NCBI GenBank assembly: GCA_025403435.1
Contig: CM046332.1
Location: 9,665,903 to 9,729,902 of the forward strand
DNA: 64,000 bases
Direction: 5' to 3'
Source: Artocarpus heterophyllus
Taxonomy: Eukaryota > Streptophyta > Magnoliopsida > Rosales > Moraceae
Shown: positions 9,999 through 23,156 of the stretch, piece after piece
Position numbering within the stretch: the stretch's first letter is position 1
Layout of the letters: the number at the start of each line of letters is the position of its first letter
Made by a program: the position numbers and the translations under genes
Notes under the pieces: model-generated
Told to the model about the DNA's origin: nothing
The model's input: only the letters and a program-made list of their open reading frames with translations
The model's database searches: none

Positions 9999-12900
9999 TC
10001 AGGAATAGAATCTTTTTAACAGCTCGGCATTCCATGGATGCCCGAGCTGATTCCCCTCCAAATCGGTCAGCCTGTAAGTGCCTGATCGCACGACACCTTC
10101 GACTTTAAAAGGTCCTTCCCACTTCGGACCAAAGGACCCGAGACCGGGTTGTTGAACCTGTGACCTTCTTCATTACTAAGTCACCAACCTGAAAGCTTCT
10201 CGGCTGAACCCGTTTGTTGTAATACCGAGCTATAACCTGATTCCGGGCTGCATTACGAATGGATGCCCTGGTTCCTTTTTTCTTCAAGTAGGTCGAGCTC
10301 GGTCATCATGAGTTTTTCATTCAGTACTTCTTCGTATTGCTCGACCCTCAAGCTCGGTAATCCAACATCGGCTGGGATGACGGCGTCTGCCCCATAAACC
10401 AGGGAGAACGGTCTCTCGCCGGTTGCAGCTCGCGAAGTTGTTCGGTATGCCCAGAGCACTTGGGGTAGTTCGTCAATCCATGCGCCCTTAAGCCCCTCGA
10501 GTTTCTTCTTGAGATTGTCTTTAATTGTCTTGTTTATGGCCTCCACCTGGCCGTTACTCTGTGGATAGCTCGGGGAAGAGTAGACTTTCTTAATGCCGAG
10601 CTTCTAGCACAGATGGCGTAGACCCGAGGAGTCAAACTTGCTTAGCATTGTCGGTCACGATAGTGTGCGGGATTCCGAACCGACAGATGATGTTTTTCCA
10701 TACGAAGTTGGTGCACTTAGCTTCAGTCATGTTGGTGCAAGGCTCAACTTCGATCCATTTCGTCAGATAGTCAATGGCGACAATACAATATCTGAATTGC
10801 GAACGAGCCAGAGGGAGTGGTCCGATCAAGTCAATGGCCCATTTTGCAAATGGCCATGCTGAAGTCACCGGATTTAGAGGCTCGGCGTGTGAACCTAGCA
10901 TCCTAGCAAATTGCTGGCATTTGAAGCATTTTCGTGCAAAGCTCCCGCAGTCTTGCTGCATAGTAGGCCAGTAGTAACCCTGCCGCAGGCATTTCTGGGC
11001 CAAGGAGCGTCCACCGGAGTGATTGCCACAAAGGCCTTCATGAATCTCTTTCATTAAGTACTCGGCCTCCTGGGAATCCAAACATCTTAGGCATGGCATC
11101 GTGTAGCCGCGTCGGTACAGCTTTTCCCCAATCATCGAATACCGGGCCGAGCTGTTACGTATCCGACGTGCCTCTTCCCGGTCGTCGGGTAATTCGGCTA
11201 GGGTCAGGTATCGGATGATCGGGTCCATCCACGTGCATTTCGGTTCGGCTACCAAACTCATGACGTCCTTACTGATACTCGGTCCAAGAGTCTTTCAATA
11301 GGAACGGACATCGGGTCTACTCCGCCTATCCCGGAGGCTAGTCGGGCAAGGACATCGGCTTCCACATTCTCGGACCGGGGGATTTGCTTAAAAGTGTAGG
11401 ACTTGAATTGTCCAAGCAACCGTTTCGCTTCTTTTAAATATGCCGTCATTGATTCTGCTCGGGCCTAGGAATCCTCCTGTGACTTGTTGCACCACTAGCA
11501 TTGAGTCACTATAGACGGTCAGCCGATCAACTCCGAGGTCTCGGGCAATTCATAATCCGACGAGCAAAGCTTCATACTCCGCTTCGTTATTAGAGGTTTT
11601 GAAGTCGAAATGAAGGGCATAAATGACCTTATATCCATCGAGGCTTGTTAAAATCAAGCCTACCCCCGACCCGTCGACACAGGTTGAGCCATCGACGTGT
11701 AGTTTCCAGTTGAGCTCCAGGGAAAGGCCTCGCTCGCTGCAGCCAGCTGTATCCGGCTCCTCAACGGGTGATTTCTCCACTAAGGGAGCCACTTTTCCGG
11801 CCTCTATAAACTCGGCAAGGAAATCCACTAAGACTTGGGCTTTTATCGTTGTTCTCGGCACAAAATGTATATCATACTGGCCCAATTCGACCGACCACTT
11901 GGCCATCCGACCTGATATTTTCGGCTCTGTAAAACTTGCCGGAGAGGAAACTTGGTCGGGATCTTGACAGTATGGCCTTGGTAATACAGGCCGCAGCTTC
12001 CGGACTGATGTTATTAGGGCGAAGGCCAGCTTCTCCAATGATGAATAGCGCTCCTCGACACCTTGAAACGCGTGGCTGGTATAGTAGACGGGTCTCTGGA
12101 TCCTGTTTTCATCTCGGATCAACACCGAGCTGACAGCCTTCTCGGAGACGGCTAAATAGGCAGTTAGAATCTCACCGGGTAAAGGTTTGGACAAGGAGCA
12201 GGGGGTGTGGCTAGGTAAATTTTTAAGCCTTGGAAAGCATCCTCACACTCCCTGCTCCACTCAAACCTCCCCTTAAGTGCGTTCAAGAAAGGGTGACACT
12301 TGTCGGTAGCCCGGGAGACAAACCTTGATAGGGCGGCCACCATGCCAGTAAGCCTTTGCACGTCTTTCACTGTCCGAGGAGAATGCATGTCTATGATTGC
12401 CTGGGCCTTTGCCTGAGTTCACCTCAATTCCTCGTCGGTTAACTAAAAATCCAAGGAATTTGCCAGAGCAGACGCCAAAAGCGCATTTTGTCGGGTTGAG
12501 TTTCATCCCATACTCCCAGAGAATGTCAAAGCTAGCTCTGAGGTCGGCTATGTGGTCCTTCGCTTGGACAGATTTTACTAACATGTCGTCCATGTAGACC
12601 TCCATAGTTTTCCCGATCAGCCGAGCGAACATTTTGTTGATGAGGCGTTGGTAGGTAGCTCCGATGTTCTTGAGACCAAACGGCATTACAACGTAGCAAT
12701 ACAAGCCCTGGTCAGTAACAAATGAGGTTTTGATTTGATCCTCTTCGGCCATTCTTATCTGATTATATCCAGAGTATGCGTCCATGAAGCTCAAGAGCTC
12801 GTGTCCGGCTGTGGCATCGACGAGCTGGTCTATCCGAGGAAGTGGGAAGCAGTCCTTGGGGCAGGTCTTGTTAAGGTCGGTATAGTCGATGCAGACCCGC

Positions 12901-13860
12901 CACTTGCCATTCGCCTTTTTGACGAGGACGACATTTGCCAACCATTCCAGATATTTGACCTCTCTAATAAACCCAGCCTTTAGTAGTTTCTGGACTTCAT
13001 CGTTTATCGCGGCATATCTCTCCGGGTTGAAGGCTCTTCATTTTTGTATCACCGGCCTGTGACCAGGTTGGACGTTAAGCCGATGACTGATGATGTTCGG
13101 ATCTATGCCGGGCATGTCCTCATGAGACCATGCAAAAACGTCACTGGTATTCAGAAAGAAGGGATTCCAGGTCGGCCTGGATCTCAGGTTGTAACTGTGA
13201 CCCAAGTTGGACTGTGCGCTCTGCCCTTTCGGGGTCCAGGGAGAATGGCACTAAGTCTTCGACCGGGGTACCCCTTACCTCATCCTCGGGAAACCTGGGG
13301 TCTAGGTCCGCGAGCATCTTCGACGTCGAATCAGGTTGGGAGGTCGGTTTCATCGACTGAATATACGGCTAGGATTCCCTGTTGCTGAAGCCGAGGCTGC
13401 TCGGACCGCATTTGCATAGCAAGCCCAAGAGTCCGCCTGGGACGAGCGGATTACATCCAACACCACCATCGGTCGGGAACTTCATTGCCAAGTGATATGT
13501 CGAAACCACGGCCTTTAATCCGTTCAGCGTTGGCCGGCTGATGATGATGTTATACTGAGAAGGTTTATCAACTGACTAAAAGTCGACCATCCGAGTGACC
13601 CTGGCAGCACCTTCTCCAAAAGTTACTGGGAGACTGACCTTCTCGGTTGCTCGGACACACTCACCCTGCAAAGCCAAAAAGTGGAGTCCGGACTGAAACT
13701 AAAGGTGCGTTGCTAATCTTCAGCCTGTCAAAGGCCTGCTTAAAAAGGATGTCCGCCGAACTGCCATTGTCAATTAAGACTCGCCGTACAACATTGTTGG
13801 CGATAGGCAGTTCGAAAACCAAGGCATCGTTGTGGGGATGCATTAGTCAGGTCTGCTTCC
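9999..13860 (-). pseudogene. Retand-type pol: protease, RT, dual RNase H, integrase (broken)
   Basis: Minus strand. Protease near 13760-13800 has the Tat/Athila signature VLIDNGSSADILF. RT at 12270-12941 has CIDYTDLN, PFGLKN and YMDD (about 12585-12596). RNase H lies at about 11970-12194. A second RNase H (HVDGSTCVDGSGVGLIL ... NNEAEYEALL) lies near 11550-11700, the dual arrangement typical of Tat elements. The integrase zinc finger (HEGLCGNH ... CFKCQ) and core Asp residues (AIDLIGP, TDNAKQV) lie at 10632-11100; the core Glu is in EAINKTI near 10540; the C-terminus ends ELLKRFYS with the stop at 9999. Frameshifts occur near 12390, 11500, 11260, 10600 and 10270, and several stops lie between protease and RT. 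It cannot make an intact polyprotein. Confidence 0.88.
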
Positions 13861-15674
13861 TCCTCAGTGAAAGTGATCGGGGTGTCCTCTTGGCGGCATA
13901 TCTTATTGATGTGCTCGGACACGTTCATGAAGTCACCCCGTTCGAACCCGCCGAGCTTCTCTGACGTAGGATCGTCGCCCATTCGATGTGTCCCCGGCAA
14001 CAGGCCCGCCGAGTATCGTATGTACGATATTTGGGGGTTCAGGGGCGTTCCCACTATCGGTCCTGGGTCGGCTTTGCACGTCTCGGCCTGACGAGTCATT
14101 CCTTGTAAGGTCGCCCTCAGATTTATGGCCTTCTCCACAAACTCCTGCTATAGACCTTCTCGGACCAACCTTTCTATTTGGTCCTTAAGCTGGATGCATT
14201 CTCGGGTAGTATGGCCCACATCTTGGTAGAACTTACAAAACTTTGACTGGTCACGCTTCGCCCTAAAGCCTCGAAGCTTGGGCGGCGGTGTCAACAAATT
14301 CTTGTCGCCGACCTGGGCGAGCACCTCATCGATAGTTGCCACCAGGGGCGTGTAGTTTTAGAACTTGCCGGTCGGCCCCTTTGGCTTATCAGCTTTCTCT
14401 TTCTTCTGCTTCTTCGCATGCTCGGCGCTGCCCTGCTCTGGCCCTTTTTTCTACTTCTTCTCCTTTTTCGTCCCGCTCGAGCCAGCCTCCTCCCGGTGGC
14501 TTTTCATATACTCGGCAGCGTCTGTATGTCTTTGGGCATACCCGAGCATTTGTGAAAACGTATTTGGCTGCTCAAAGGCCAGGGACCAGGTCAGCTTCTC
14601 GTCTCGGAGGCCCCCTACAAAAATATGTTTGAGGGTCTCGTCTTCGACGTGCTTGACCTCAAGAGCAGCCTGGGTAAATCGGTTGACATAGTCCCTGACA
14701 CTGTCGTCTCCCTGCTTGACGGCGTACAAGGAAGTTATTTCTTTCCTCCGCGTCCTAGTTGTAGAGAATGCAGCGAAGAAGGCGTCAGTTAAATGCCCAA
14801 AAGAAGAAATCGACCCTGGTTCGAGTCGTCGGAACCACTGCCGAGCAGGGCCTGTAAGGGTGAGCGAGAAAGCTTTGCACATTGCAGCATCACTGGCATT
14901 CTGCAACAGCATGTGCCTGCGAAAGAGTTCGGCATGCTCATCTACGTCGGTGGCCCCATCGTAAGACTTGATTTGTGGGACCTTAAACTTTGGCGGCATG
15001 GGTGCCCGCATTATGTGATCCGGGAAGGGTGGATCCTGAGCCCCGATCTCATCCAAACCGAACCTGCAATTACGGATCTCATCAATCTGTTGCTGCAGCA
15101 CTCGGAACTGGCGACTATTCGTGTCTTCGGGCAGTTCGACCCGATAGGGTACTCCGCCCTCAGCACGGCCACCAGCTCTGCCTTGGTGATTTCTGTTAAT
15201 CCCTCGGTATCTGAGCCGATCAAACACCGAGGCTCTAGAACCTTGTGGTGAAGGGACACGGTGTGGTTGACGTCCCATCTGATGTTCATGAACCAGTCTA
15301 TTGTCAAGCAGGGGCCCTCTAGTGGATCCCAGAGACTACTCTGATCGATCCTCCCAATTGGTGGCGCTCTGCTCATGCCGACCCCCTGCCTGGTCAACCT
15401 GGGCAGGGGGTGGCGGTTCCGATGCAGCTTGCTGTTGAGCTTGTGCAAGCTGCCGAGTTAAGATCCAAACTGCATCTGTAAGCTCCCAGATCGGATCTTG
15501 TGCGGCTCGGGCCTGCACCGACTCAGCTCTTGCCACGCTTCCTTGTCCTCCGGACCGAGATCTGGCGGTCCGAGGACGACCGCTGGGCCATTCTGCAGCC
15601 GGTTGCTTGTGTCTGGCATTGCCCGACTCCTGACGTCGGACGGTACTATCTCTTGCGTTACCTCATGTTGTCAT
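13861..15674 (-). pseudogene. Retand-type gag (broken)
   Basis: Minus strand, upstream of protease. The central ORF (14451-15278) holds the Retrotrans_gag-like capsid domain: PKFKVPQIKSYDG, LTLTGPARQWFRRL and YVNRFTQAALEV. Downstream, FCKFYQDVGHTTRECIQLKDQIE (about 14170-14240) is the degenerate zinc-binding segment usual in Tat elements. The N-terminal part is readable in another frame at 15336-15536 (DPIWELTDAVWIL) and can be followed back to an ATG at 15674 that carries an early TGA; that start is uncertain. At least one frameshift near 15300 and stops near 14450 and 14150 break the frame. Confidence 0.82.
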
Positions 15675-15720
15675 TTCGAAAGTCTGAGGTACAATAACTT
15701 GGATTGGGGCGTGTTCGGCC

Positions 15721-15735
15721 CTCCTTCTAGCGCCA
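15721..15735 (-). other. Primer-binding site of the Retand-type element
   Basis: Minus-strand TGGCGCTAGAAGGAG, three bases inside the 5' LTR boundary at 15739. TGGCGC is the usual PBS start in Tat/Athila elements; the tRNA is not identified here. Confidence 0.6.
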
Positions 15736-15738
15736 AAA

Positions 15739-16251
15739 TGTTGATGCTTACCGCTGTCCGGTGTCGGATCAACACCCACGTGTGACTATACACCTTCTGA
15801 CCTCCTCTTAAGCTTGCCCCTGGTCGGGAATGAGTACCTGCGAGAGGGATGATTCGGAGAAATGGGGTTAGTCAATAGACAAGGGCTCTCCGATGCTCAA
15901 GGCAAGTATAGCTCGGCAGAGGTCGGCAGCTAATTAAGTGTGAAGAGGTCTCTCTCTCTAAAACGTCATAAATGCATCCTATTTATAGGCCACCAGCTGG
16001 ATCGGGTGCAAGATGGGTTTTACCCATTACCCAGGTGTCACATCAAAGTGTATCAAGCAATAAGTGACAAGTGTCGCGTCCATTGTCCAATGGATTGGAC
16101 TCTATCGGACGGCAGCACGTCTGCCTGGTGTTGGCCTACAGGGATGGGTAGTGACGTATTATGATGAATAGCATGGCCCGGCCCGAGCTACTGTACATCC
16201 CCGAGGTGGCAGCCTTCTTGGGGGTGTGCCCTCAGATAAATGGAAGGCACC
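15739..16251 (-). repeat. 5' LTR of the Retand-type element, inner part
   Basis: Matches 5688-6200 almost base for base and breaks off exactly at the nested insertion. It includes the minus-strand TATA box at 15980-15987. The remaining 109 bp are at 25314-25422. Confidence 0.92.
16247..16251 (+). repeat. Target-site duplication GCACC (left)
   Basis: GCACC directly before the nested LTR start TGTCACG. The same five bases follow its far end at 25309-25313. The uninterrupted site is visible in the left LTR (ggaaggcacctcggg near 6203-6217). Confidence 0.93.
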
Positions 16252-17399
16252 TGTCACGCCCCGGAGTACGGGAGGTGACGTGGCAGAATATTTAGATTAA
16301 TTAAAAGCAGAATTAATTAAAATTAAGTGTTTAAGAATCCAATTAAGTAAGAAATAAAGAGATTTTCTACCTACATTTGATAAACGAATTTATAAATATT
16401 TAGCAAATAATAATAATTGAATAAAAACCGCGAATATGGGTTCCACAACCCACAACTTGTGCACACACATGGATCTGACAATATCATAAATACAATTACA
16501 GTCCAAGTACAAATAAAGTTAAGTCTTACATGCCTTGATTAAATAAATACAGAATATAAATAAATTCTCCTATTGCTCCTGAGTTCGATCCGAAGAATCT
16601 TCTCCAAACCTAAAAGGGAAACCATCTAGGGGAAATTTAAAACAGATAAAACGTGAGCGAAAGGCTCAGTAGGACTATGTTTTATAAAATCGTTTAATGC
16701 AAATAAACATAGTATCGTTAGAAGCTATTCAAAAGGAAACTTAAATAAATACATGGATAAATAAATAAATAATTTGAGTAGAACCGTTCTGTCACAGAAC
16801 AGTTTACTCGTCAAATCAAAACACCATTTTACTTTTACCTAGGCAAACCATGATATCACCACCGTAGTGGCCCAGCTGGGTTTCGGGACCTGCCCCCAAG
16901 GTCGATCGCTACACGACCCGATCTCTGATATGGCATCATGCCCATGTGTTTATTATCATTATCATTCAAAACCCAATTACCGAGTGTTGTCAATTACATT
17001 TATTATGAAATTCATTTCATAATCACGGTATATTAAAATATAACCGGTAAAACCATTTTCAAACAACCGTTGAAAACATTTTGATAGAAATCCTTTTCAA
17101 AGCCAAATCATTTCAAAACCAGGCTACCAAAGAAATAGGATAGAAGTCCTACCTCAATACTCGTGCCGGTGCCCCACACCGTAATCCCGGTCCGCTATAC
17201 GTTAGCTCCACGGAACCACGAACAATCCTAGATACCAACTAAGTCAATCAATATCTAGTTCGAAACATTCTATGTTACTAAATCATTTCATGATGTCCTA
17301 GTGTGCCATTTGTACCTTTAAAATCATCCTATAAGGTTGGGATTTAAATCAGGGTTCAAAACAGTGAAAACGGGTAAAAATCACAAATTTTTCCATGCC

Positions 17400-17574
17400 T
17401 CGGTCGGCCTGCCGGACGCCCTGCTTCGGCCTGCCGAACTGCACAGTTCGGCCATGCCGAAAGCAAAGTTCGGTCGGCCGAACATTTCCTAGATTCGGCC
17501 TACCGGTCGGAAGAACACCGGCCTGCCGATCATCACTCCGGCCTGCCGAACACGAACTTCGGCCTGCCGAACTG
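17400..17574 (-). repeat. GC-rich near-palindrome array, Del-A 3' LTR (array 2)
   Basis: About eight degenerate copies of ttcggcctgccgaac in 175 bp, for example cttcggcctgccgaactg twice and attcggcctaccggtcgg. It lies about 560 bp downstream of the TATA box in sense. It contains one more unit than the array in the 5' LTR. Confidence 0.85.
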
Positions 17575-18136
17575 GGAAAACCCAGAAATCCCAGCCACGG
17601 GTTTCTCGATCCCCAAAATCCAACTCTTGTTTCTAACCTGTTTTTCTCAAATCCCAGGCATGAAAAACAATCATAGTTGATAGAAAAATATTCTAGAACA
17701 TGTTTGGAATCATTTAAACAACATTTAAACTCAAAATCCTCAAAAATCCAAAATGAGAAAAAGAGGAGAAAAATGAAAAATCTTGAATTCAATCCGTTTT
17801 TCTTCAATCTAGGCTTAGATTCTAGTTGTTCTAAGTTCATTTAACACAAATCCACTGGTTTTCTAAGCTTAAACAAACTTAGATTTCAAAAACACACAAA
17901 ATTGGAAATTTTGTAAAAAGTTTAGAAATTTCGAATCTAACCTCGAATCGAAGCTTCAATCCGCGTTCTCGGTTGCCGAATCACGTCCCCGAGCTTCCTC
18001 CTTGCTATCCCGAAGCTTGGATTCGAAATAGAGTTCAAAAATTTGAGAGAGAATTGAGAGAAAAAGAGAGCTGCGAGAGAGAGAGAGAAGAGAGAGAGAG
18101 GTTGCGGGAGAGTGAGGAGAGAGAGAGAGAAGAGGG

Positions 18137-18145
18137 AAATAAATA
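18137..18145 (-). promoter_or_regulatory. TATA-like box in Del-A 3' LTR
   Basis: Sense TATTTATTT followed by a long CT-dinucleotide leader. It corresponds to the box at 25023-25031 in the 5' LTR, which would drive the element's own RNA. Confidence 0.5.
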
Positions 18146-18420
18146 GAGAAAATCGGTGGGCGGTTTTACTGTACGAAAACCATGTGCCGCCCACGGTTTT
18201 GCAAAACGGAGTATTTTTAACATTTTACAAATTGTGGTGTTTTAAAACTCAAAACATCATTTTAAAACAATAAGAAATCCTTCGAATTCATTAATTTAAC
18301 AAAACAACCAAAAATTCAAAAATCCAACCAAATAGTCTAATAAATGTTAAAACGTTAATTATGGCACACTAATTCATCATTTATAGTACATTAACATTAA
18401 ATAAATTTCGGGACGTTACA

Positions 18421-18436
18421 GCTCTCCACCCCTAAA
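18421..18436 (-). other. Polypurine tract of Del-A
   Basis: Sense tttaggggtggagagc immediately before the 3' LTR; this is the usual chromovirus PPT form. Confidence 0.85.
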
Positions 18437-18449
18437 AGAAATTTCGTCC

Positions 18450-21437
18450 TCGAAATTTACAACTCACTTCAAAAACAAAACAAATGCGGATACAATTCCC
18501 GCATACTCGACTCTAACTCCCAAGTGGCTTCATCAACCCCATGATGCTGCCACACGACTTTCACCAACGGTATCTCACGACGACGCAAACTAATCACTTT
18601 CCGGTCGATAATCTAAATCGGCACTTCTTCGTACGTCGTATCCTCCTGAACCTGTACATCGCGAAACGAAACTATCTTATCCTGCCCAGGTGGACATTTC
18701 CTAAGCATCAACACATGAAACACATCGTGCACATGAGAAAGTCGGGCGGAAGATCAAGCCGATAAGCGACCACACCAACTCGCTGAGTGATCTCGAACGG
18801 CCCAATATACCTCGGCGCGAGCTTCCCACTCACTCCGAACTGCATAGTTCCCTTACGAGGCAACACCCTCAAGAGAACAAATCCTCCAACCGTGAACTCT
18901 AAGGGTCTACGTCTCCTATCCGCGTAGCTCTTCTGTCGACTCTGAGCTGCTCTCAATCGATCCCGAATCACCGTGACTCTCTCGTTGCTATCACGAATCT
19001 CATCCGGCCCAAGAATAACTCTATCTTCTGGCTCGGCCCAACACACAGGTGACCGACACGGTCGCCCATACAACGCCTCAAATGGTGCCATACCGATACT
19101 CGCCTGGTAACTATTGTTGTACGCGAACTCCGCCAAATGCAAACATTGGACGAAGTCCAACGCACAAGCACGCAACATATCCTCGAGAACCTGAATAACC
19201 CGCTCAGACTGCCCATCAGTCTGAGGATGAAACGCCGTACTGAAGTTCAAATCCGTACCCAAAGCCTCCTGAAAACTCCTCCAGTACTTAGCATTAAACC
19301 TGGTGTCTCGATCAGAGGTGATGGATAAAGGAACTCCATGCAACCTCACAATATTCTGCTTATACAACTCCCCGAGAATCTTCCTCGAACACGTCGACCT
19401 AAACGGAATGAAATGCACCGATTTCGTCAACCTTGTCGACCACAACCCAAACTGTATCATGCCGCTGCTCCGTCCTCGGCAAACCTGTGAGGAAATCCAT
19501 CATCACATGTTCCCATTTCTACCCTGGAATAGGAAGCGGCTGAAGCTGACCTGCAGGCTTCTAATGCTCAGCTTTCACCTGAAGACACATCGAACACTTG
19601 GCCACGTACTCGTGAACATCTTTCTTCATGCCTCTCCACCAATATTGTCTCTTCAAATCACTGATACATCTTGGTGCTCCCCGGATGAATAGCGAACTGA
19701 GACCTATGAGCTTCGTCTAGAACGGCTTTCGTCACCTCGGCGATAACTGGAACTGCAAGACGCTCTCGAAAGTACAATGATCCATCTGCATGCACGCTCC
19801 ATTCTTCAAACTGCTCCCCGTTCTGAATCCTGTGACCAAATCCCCTGCAAATGCTGATCCTGCCATTGACTTTGCTTCACCATCCGAACAAGAGCTGGAG
19901 TCGCTTCCACATGATATAACGAAACTCGATCACCATCTTCATGATACAGTAGCCGATACTCACTCACTAGTCGCATCCCTGCTCCAGTCCTCAAAAATCA
20001 AACAAGCGAGAATCCCTGAAGACTTCCTGCTAAGCACGTCCGCGACTACATTAGCTTTCCCGGGATGATACTGCAACGCGAAATCATAATCCTCCATGTA
20101 CTCCACCCATCTGCGCTGCCTCAGATTAAGATCCCTCTGAGTGAACAAATATCTCAAACTCTTGTGATCGGAGAAGACCTGAAACGATGCTCCATACAAA
20201 TAACACCTCCAAATCTTTAGTGCATAAATCACCGCTGCAAGCTCTAAATCGTGAGTAGGATAATTCCGCTAGTGAGGTCGTAGCTGTCTCGATCCGTACG
20301 CAACCACACGTCCAGGCTGCATCAACACGCATCCAAGTCCACGCCCTGAAGCATCAGCATAAACCTCATACGGCTCGTCACTACTAGGAATAACCAACAC
20401 CGGAGCTGAAGTCAACCGGTTCTTCAATTCCTGAAAAGCAAGCTCACAATCTTCATTCCACTCAAACCTGACATTTTTCTTGATCAATCTTGTCAATGGA
20501 GCTGCAATCTTCGAAAAATCCTTTACAAATTTCCTGTAATATCCGGCCAGACCTAAGAAGCTACGAATCTCCGCTACATTCCTTGGTCGTTCCCACTCCA
20601 ATATAGCTTCAATCTTGGACGGATCCACTGAAATACCATGCTCCGAGATGACATGACCCAGAAACTTGACCTCAGTCAACCAGAACTCACACTTTTCCCT
20701 CTTAGCATACAACTGGTGCTCCCGCAGAGTCTGAAGCACGATCCAAAGATGCTGTTCATGCTCCTTCCAAGTCTTAGAATACACAAGAATATCATCGATG
20801 AACACGATCACAAACTGATCCAGATACGGCCTAAATACCCTGTTCATCAGATCCATAAAAGCTGCTGGAGCATTCGTCAACCCGAAGGACATAACCAGAA
20901 ACTCGAAGTGCCCATACCGAGTCCTAAAACCTGTCTTGGGAATATCCTCTTCCTTGATCCCGAGCTGATGATAACCTGAACGCAAATCAATCTTTGAGAA
21001 GTATCGCGAACCTCCCAACTGATCAAATAGCTCATCAATCCTAGGCAAGGGATACTTGTTCTTCACCGTAACACGATTCAGCTGCCGATAATCCACACAT
21101 AACCTGAGAGTCCCATCGTGCTTCTTAGCAAACAAAACAGGTGCTCCCCACGGAGATGTGCTATTCCAGGATATACCCTTTATCAGCAAGCTCCTGAAGT
21201 TGCTTCCTCAATTCCTTCACTTCTGCTGGCGCCATCCGATAAGGTGCCATAGAAATCGATGATGTCCCTGGAAACAACTCGATACCGAACTCAATCTCCC
21301 GATGCGGTGGTAATCCTGGCAACTCGTCGGGGAAGACATCCTCGAACTCATCAACCACCGGAATCGCTACACTACTACTCAGAACATAGGGCTCGCAATC
21401 CAGGTTGGCAAGAAAAGCACAACAACCTAGATTCCTT
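18450..21437 (-). pseudogene. Del-A pol: RT, RNase H, integrase, chromodomain (few breaks)
   Basis: Minus strand. The RT N-terminus (DEFEDVFPDELPGLPP) lies near 21310-21358. RT core at 20269-21189 has [22 protein letters not shown] and the catalytic FIDDILVYS. RNase H begins [12 protein letters not shown] and is cut by an amber stop at 20269-20271 where a Glu is expected, resuming at 19960-20232 ([11 protein letters not shown]). The integrase zinc finger (about 19480-19950) is in shifted frames. The integrase core and C-terminus (18708-19460) show TSDRDTRF and TDGQSERVIQ, giving the second Asp and the Glu. A frameshift near 18725 precedes a C-terminal segment with LRRREIPLVKVVW and DEATWELE, the chromodomain-like tail ending PHLF near 18450. 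Once a full chromovirus pol; now inactive. Confidence 0.88.
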
Positions 21438-23054
21438 CACCCTCCTAGACACGACTTTATAAGGCGCTCACTCATTAGCCAATCACCACCACCCTGGTAA
21501 GTGATTATTGTCCCCCTATCAGACACGAGGGTCACTTTTCTAAGTTGGCAGTCCACGACTGCACTATACCTGGACAACCAGTCCATCCCTAAAATCACAT
21601 CATAGGAGCTCATGGGGAGTATAATCAAATCACTTTTCAAAATCTCATCCCCAATCTTTATTTTACATGATTTACACACACAATTCACACACACCCGCCC
21701 CAAGGGAGAAGTTATGACTAGGGGTTCATTAAACTCTTCTACTTCTAATCCCAAGGCATGTACAAAAGAACTCGAAATGAGAGAATGAGAGGCACCGGTA
21801 TCAAACAAAACACGAGCTAAGGATCTAGAAACCAAGATCATACCATCGACAACCGCGTTACCAGTCTGAGAATCTGACCCTCCAGATGCCATTGCATGAA
21901 CCTGCACTGGCGCCTTTCCTTTTCCTCTACCGACATTGCTGGGTCCTGGATTACTCGGCCGATGCTGCTGAGATGGAGACGACTGCACACTACCTGTGCT
22001 CGGAGCTCTATACTGAGGAACACTGCGCTGAAAATACTGCGGCTGCTGCCCCCGTGCCGGATATGAGAATTGCTGAGGAGAGAACTGCGGATACTGCAAC
22101 TGCGGGTACTGCGGAGGCAGAGGTAGGGTCTGAGGCTGAGGCTGAGATGAACGACTGGCATCCTCCCCGGTCTGAGATCCAAGACGAGCACTCCTGATCG
22201 GGCAATTCCTCTTGATGTGGCCGGGCTGCTGACAGAAATGACAATGAAAGCTGTAGGGATTGCTGCGCCCGCTGCCAGACGAACTGCTGCTGCCACTGGT
22301 CGCACCGCCTTGCTTGCCTTTCCCCGGAGCTGGACGACTACTGGTGCTCTTCCTGCCACTCCTTTGCGGTCCTCCTGAAGCCTTGGCTCGGTCCTCACAA
22401 TACTGCACATAATCATTCTCCACGGAGATCACCGACGACACAAGCTCTCCGAAACTCCTAAGCCGTAGAGCAACCAACTGCCGCCGAATAGGAGCCTTGA
22501 GTCCTTCCTGAAACTTGATGCATTTCTCACGCTCCGATGCCACAGCTGATGGAGCAAACCTAGCCAACTCATTAAACTTCGCCTCATACTCCCGAACTAA
22601 TAGATCACCCTGCTGCAATCTATAAAACTCAGCTGCTTTCTGATCTCTATATCCCTGCGGAAAATACCGATCATAGAACAGCTCCTCGAACTTGTCCCAA
22701 CCGATATCGCCACCGCGCTCCAGACGCTTAGTTTGTTTCCACCAGGTGTTGGCGCCACCCTCAAGCTTATACGGCCGCGAATTCCACTCGATACTCCTCA
22801 GGCACACCGAGAGTATCCAGATGCTTCAAGATCGAATCCAACCAATATTCAGCTAACTGCGGATCCCCGTTGCCATCAAAAGTCAGAATAGACGCCCGCC
22901 GAAATTCCTTAAAGAAAGCATGCCGACTACCAACACTGGAGTCTTCCGGTCTAGCCCTGGCTGCCATCTGCCGGAAAGCCGCAAACATAGACCTCATCAT
23001 GCTCTCATCATTTCCGAACTCGGCGTCAGCAGTCGAACGACGTCTAGGTGCCAT
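21437..23054 (-). pseudogene. Del-A gag-protease (one frameshift)
   Basis: Minus strand. ATG at 23054 (MAPRRRSTADAEFGND), a plausible start about 90 bp inside the PBS. Capsid part: ILTFDGNGDPQLAEYWLDSI and LEGGANTWWKQTKRLE, a Retrotrans_gag signature. A one-base shift near 22770-22775 separates the first 95 codons from the 456-codon remainder. The CCHC zinc knuckle CHFCQQPGHIKRNC is near 22205-22250. After a Gln/Pro-rich linker comes the aspartic protease with VLFDTGASHSLISSSF near 21770-21820 and VILGMDWL near 21570-21600. Apart from the shift the reading frame is open, consistent with a young element. Confidence 0.9.
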
Positions 23055-23144
23055 TCTCTCACTTCTGAAAACAAAATTTAGACTGTCAGAGGTATTTCAT
23101 TGTCAAACCTATGTGTGCACAATTCCCAAGGTTCATAACCTTGA

Positions 23145-23156
23145 GCTCTGATACCA
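23145..23156 (-). other. Primer-binding site of Del-A (initiator tRNA-Met)
   Basis: Minus-strand TGGTATCAGAGC, complementary to the 3' end of plant initiator tRNA-Met, three bases inside the 5' LTR boundary. Confidence 0.9.

Larger units (their letters stand above)
16252..18420 (-). repeat. 3' LTR of Del-A
   Basis: 2169 bp, starts TGTCACG and ends GACGTTACA. Holds a minus-strand TATA-like box (18137-18145), a GA-rich (sense CT-rich) leader at about 18050-18135 and the GC-rich array at 17400-17574. Confidence 0.93.

Noticed and set aside
13044..15251. Long plus-strand ORFs (up to 152 codons) opposite Retand gag and protease
   Set aside because: Shadows of the minus-strand gag-protease frame; only the minus strand gives recognisable domains.
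21838..22416. 192-codon minus-strand ORF overlapping Del-A gag
   Set aside because: Alternative frame of the Gln/Pro-rich gag linker; the 456-codon frame carries the zinc knuckle and protease.
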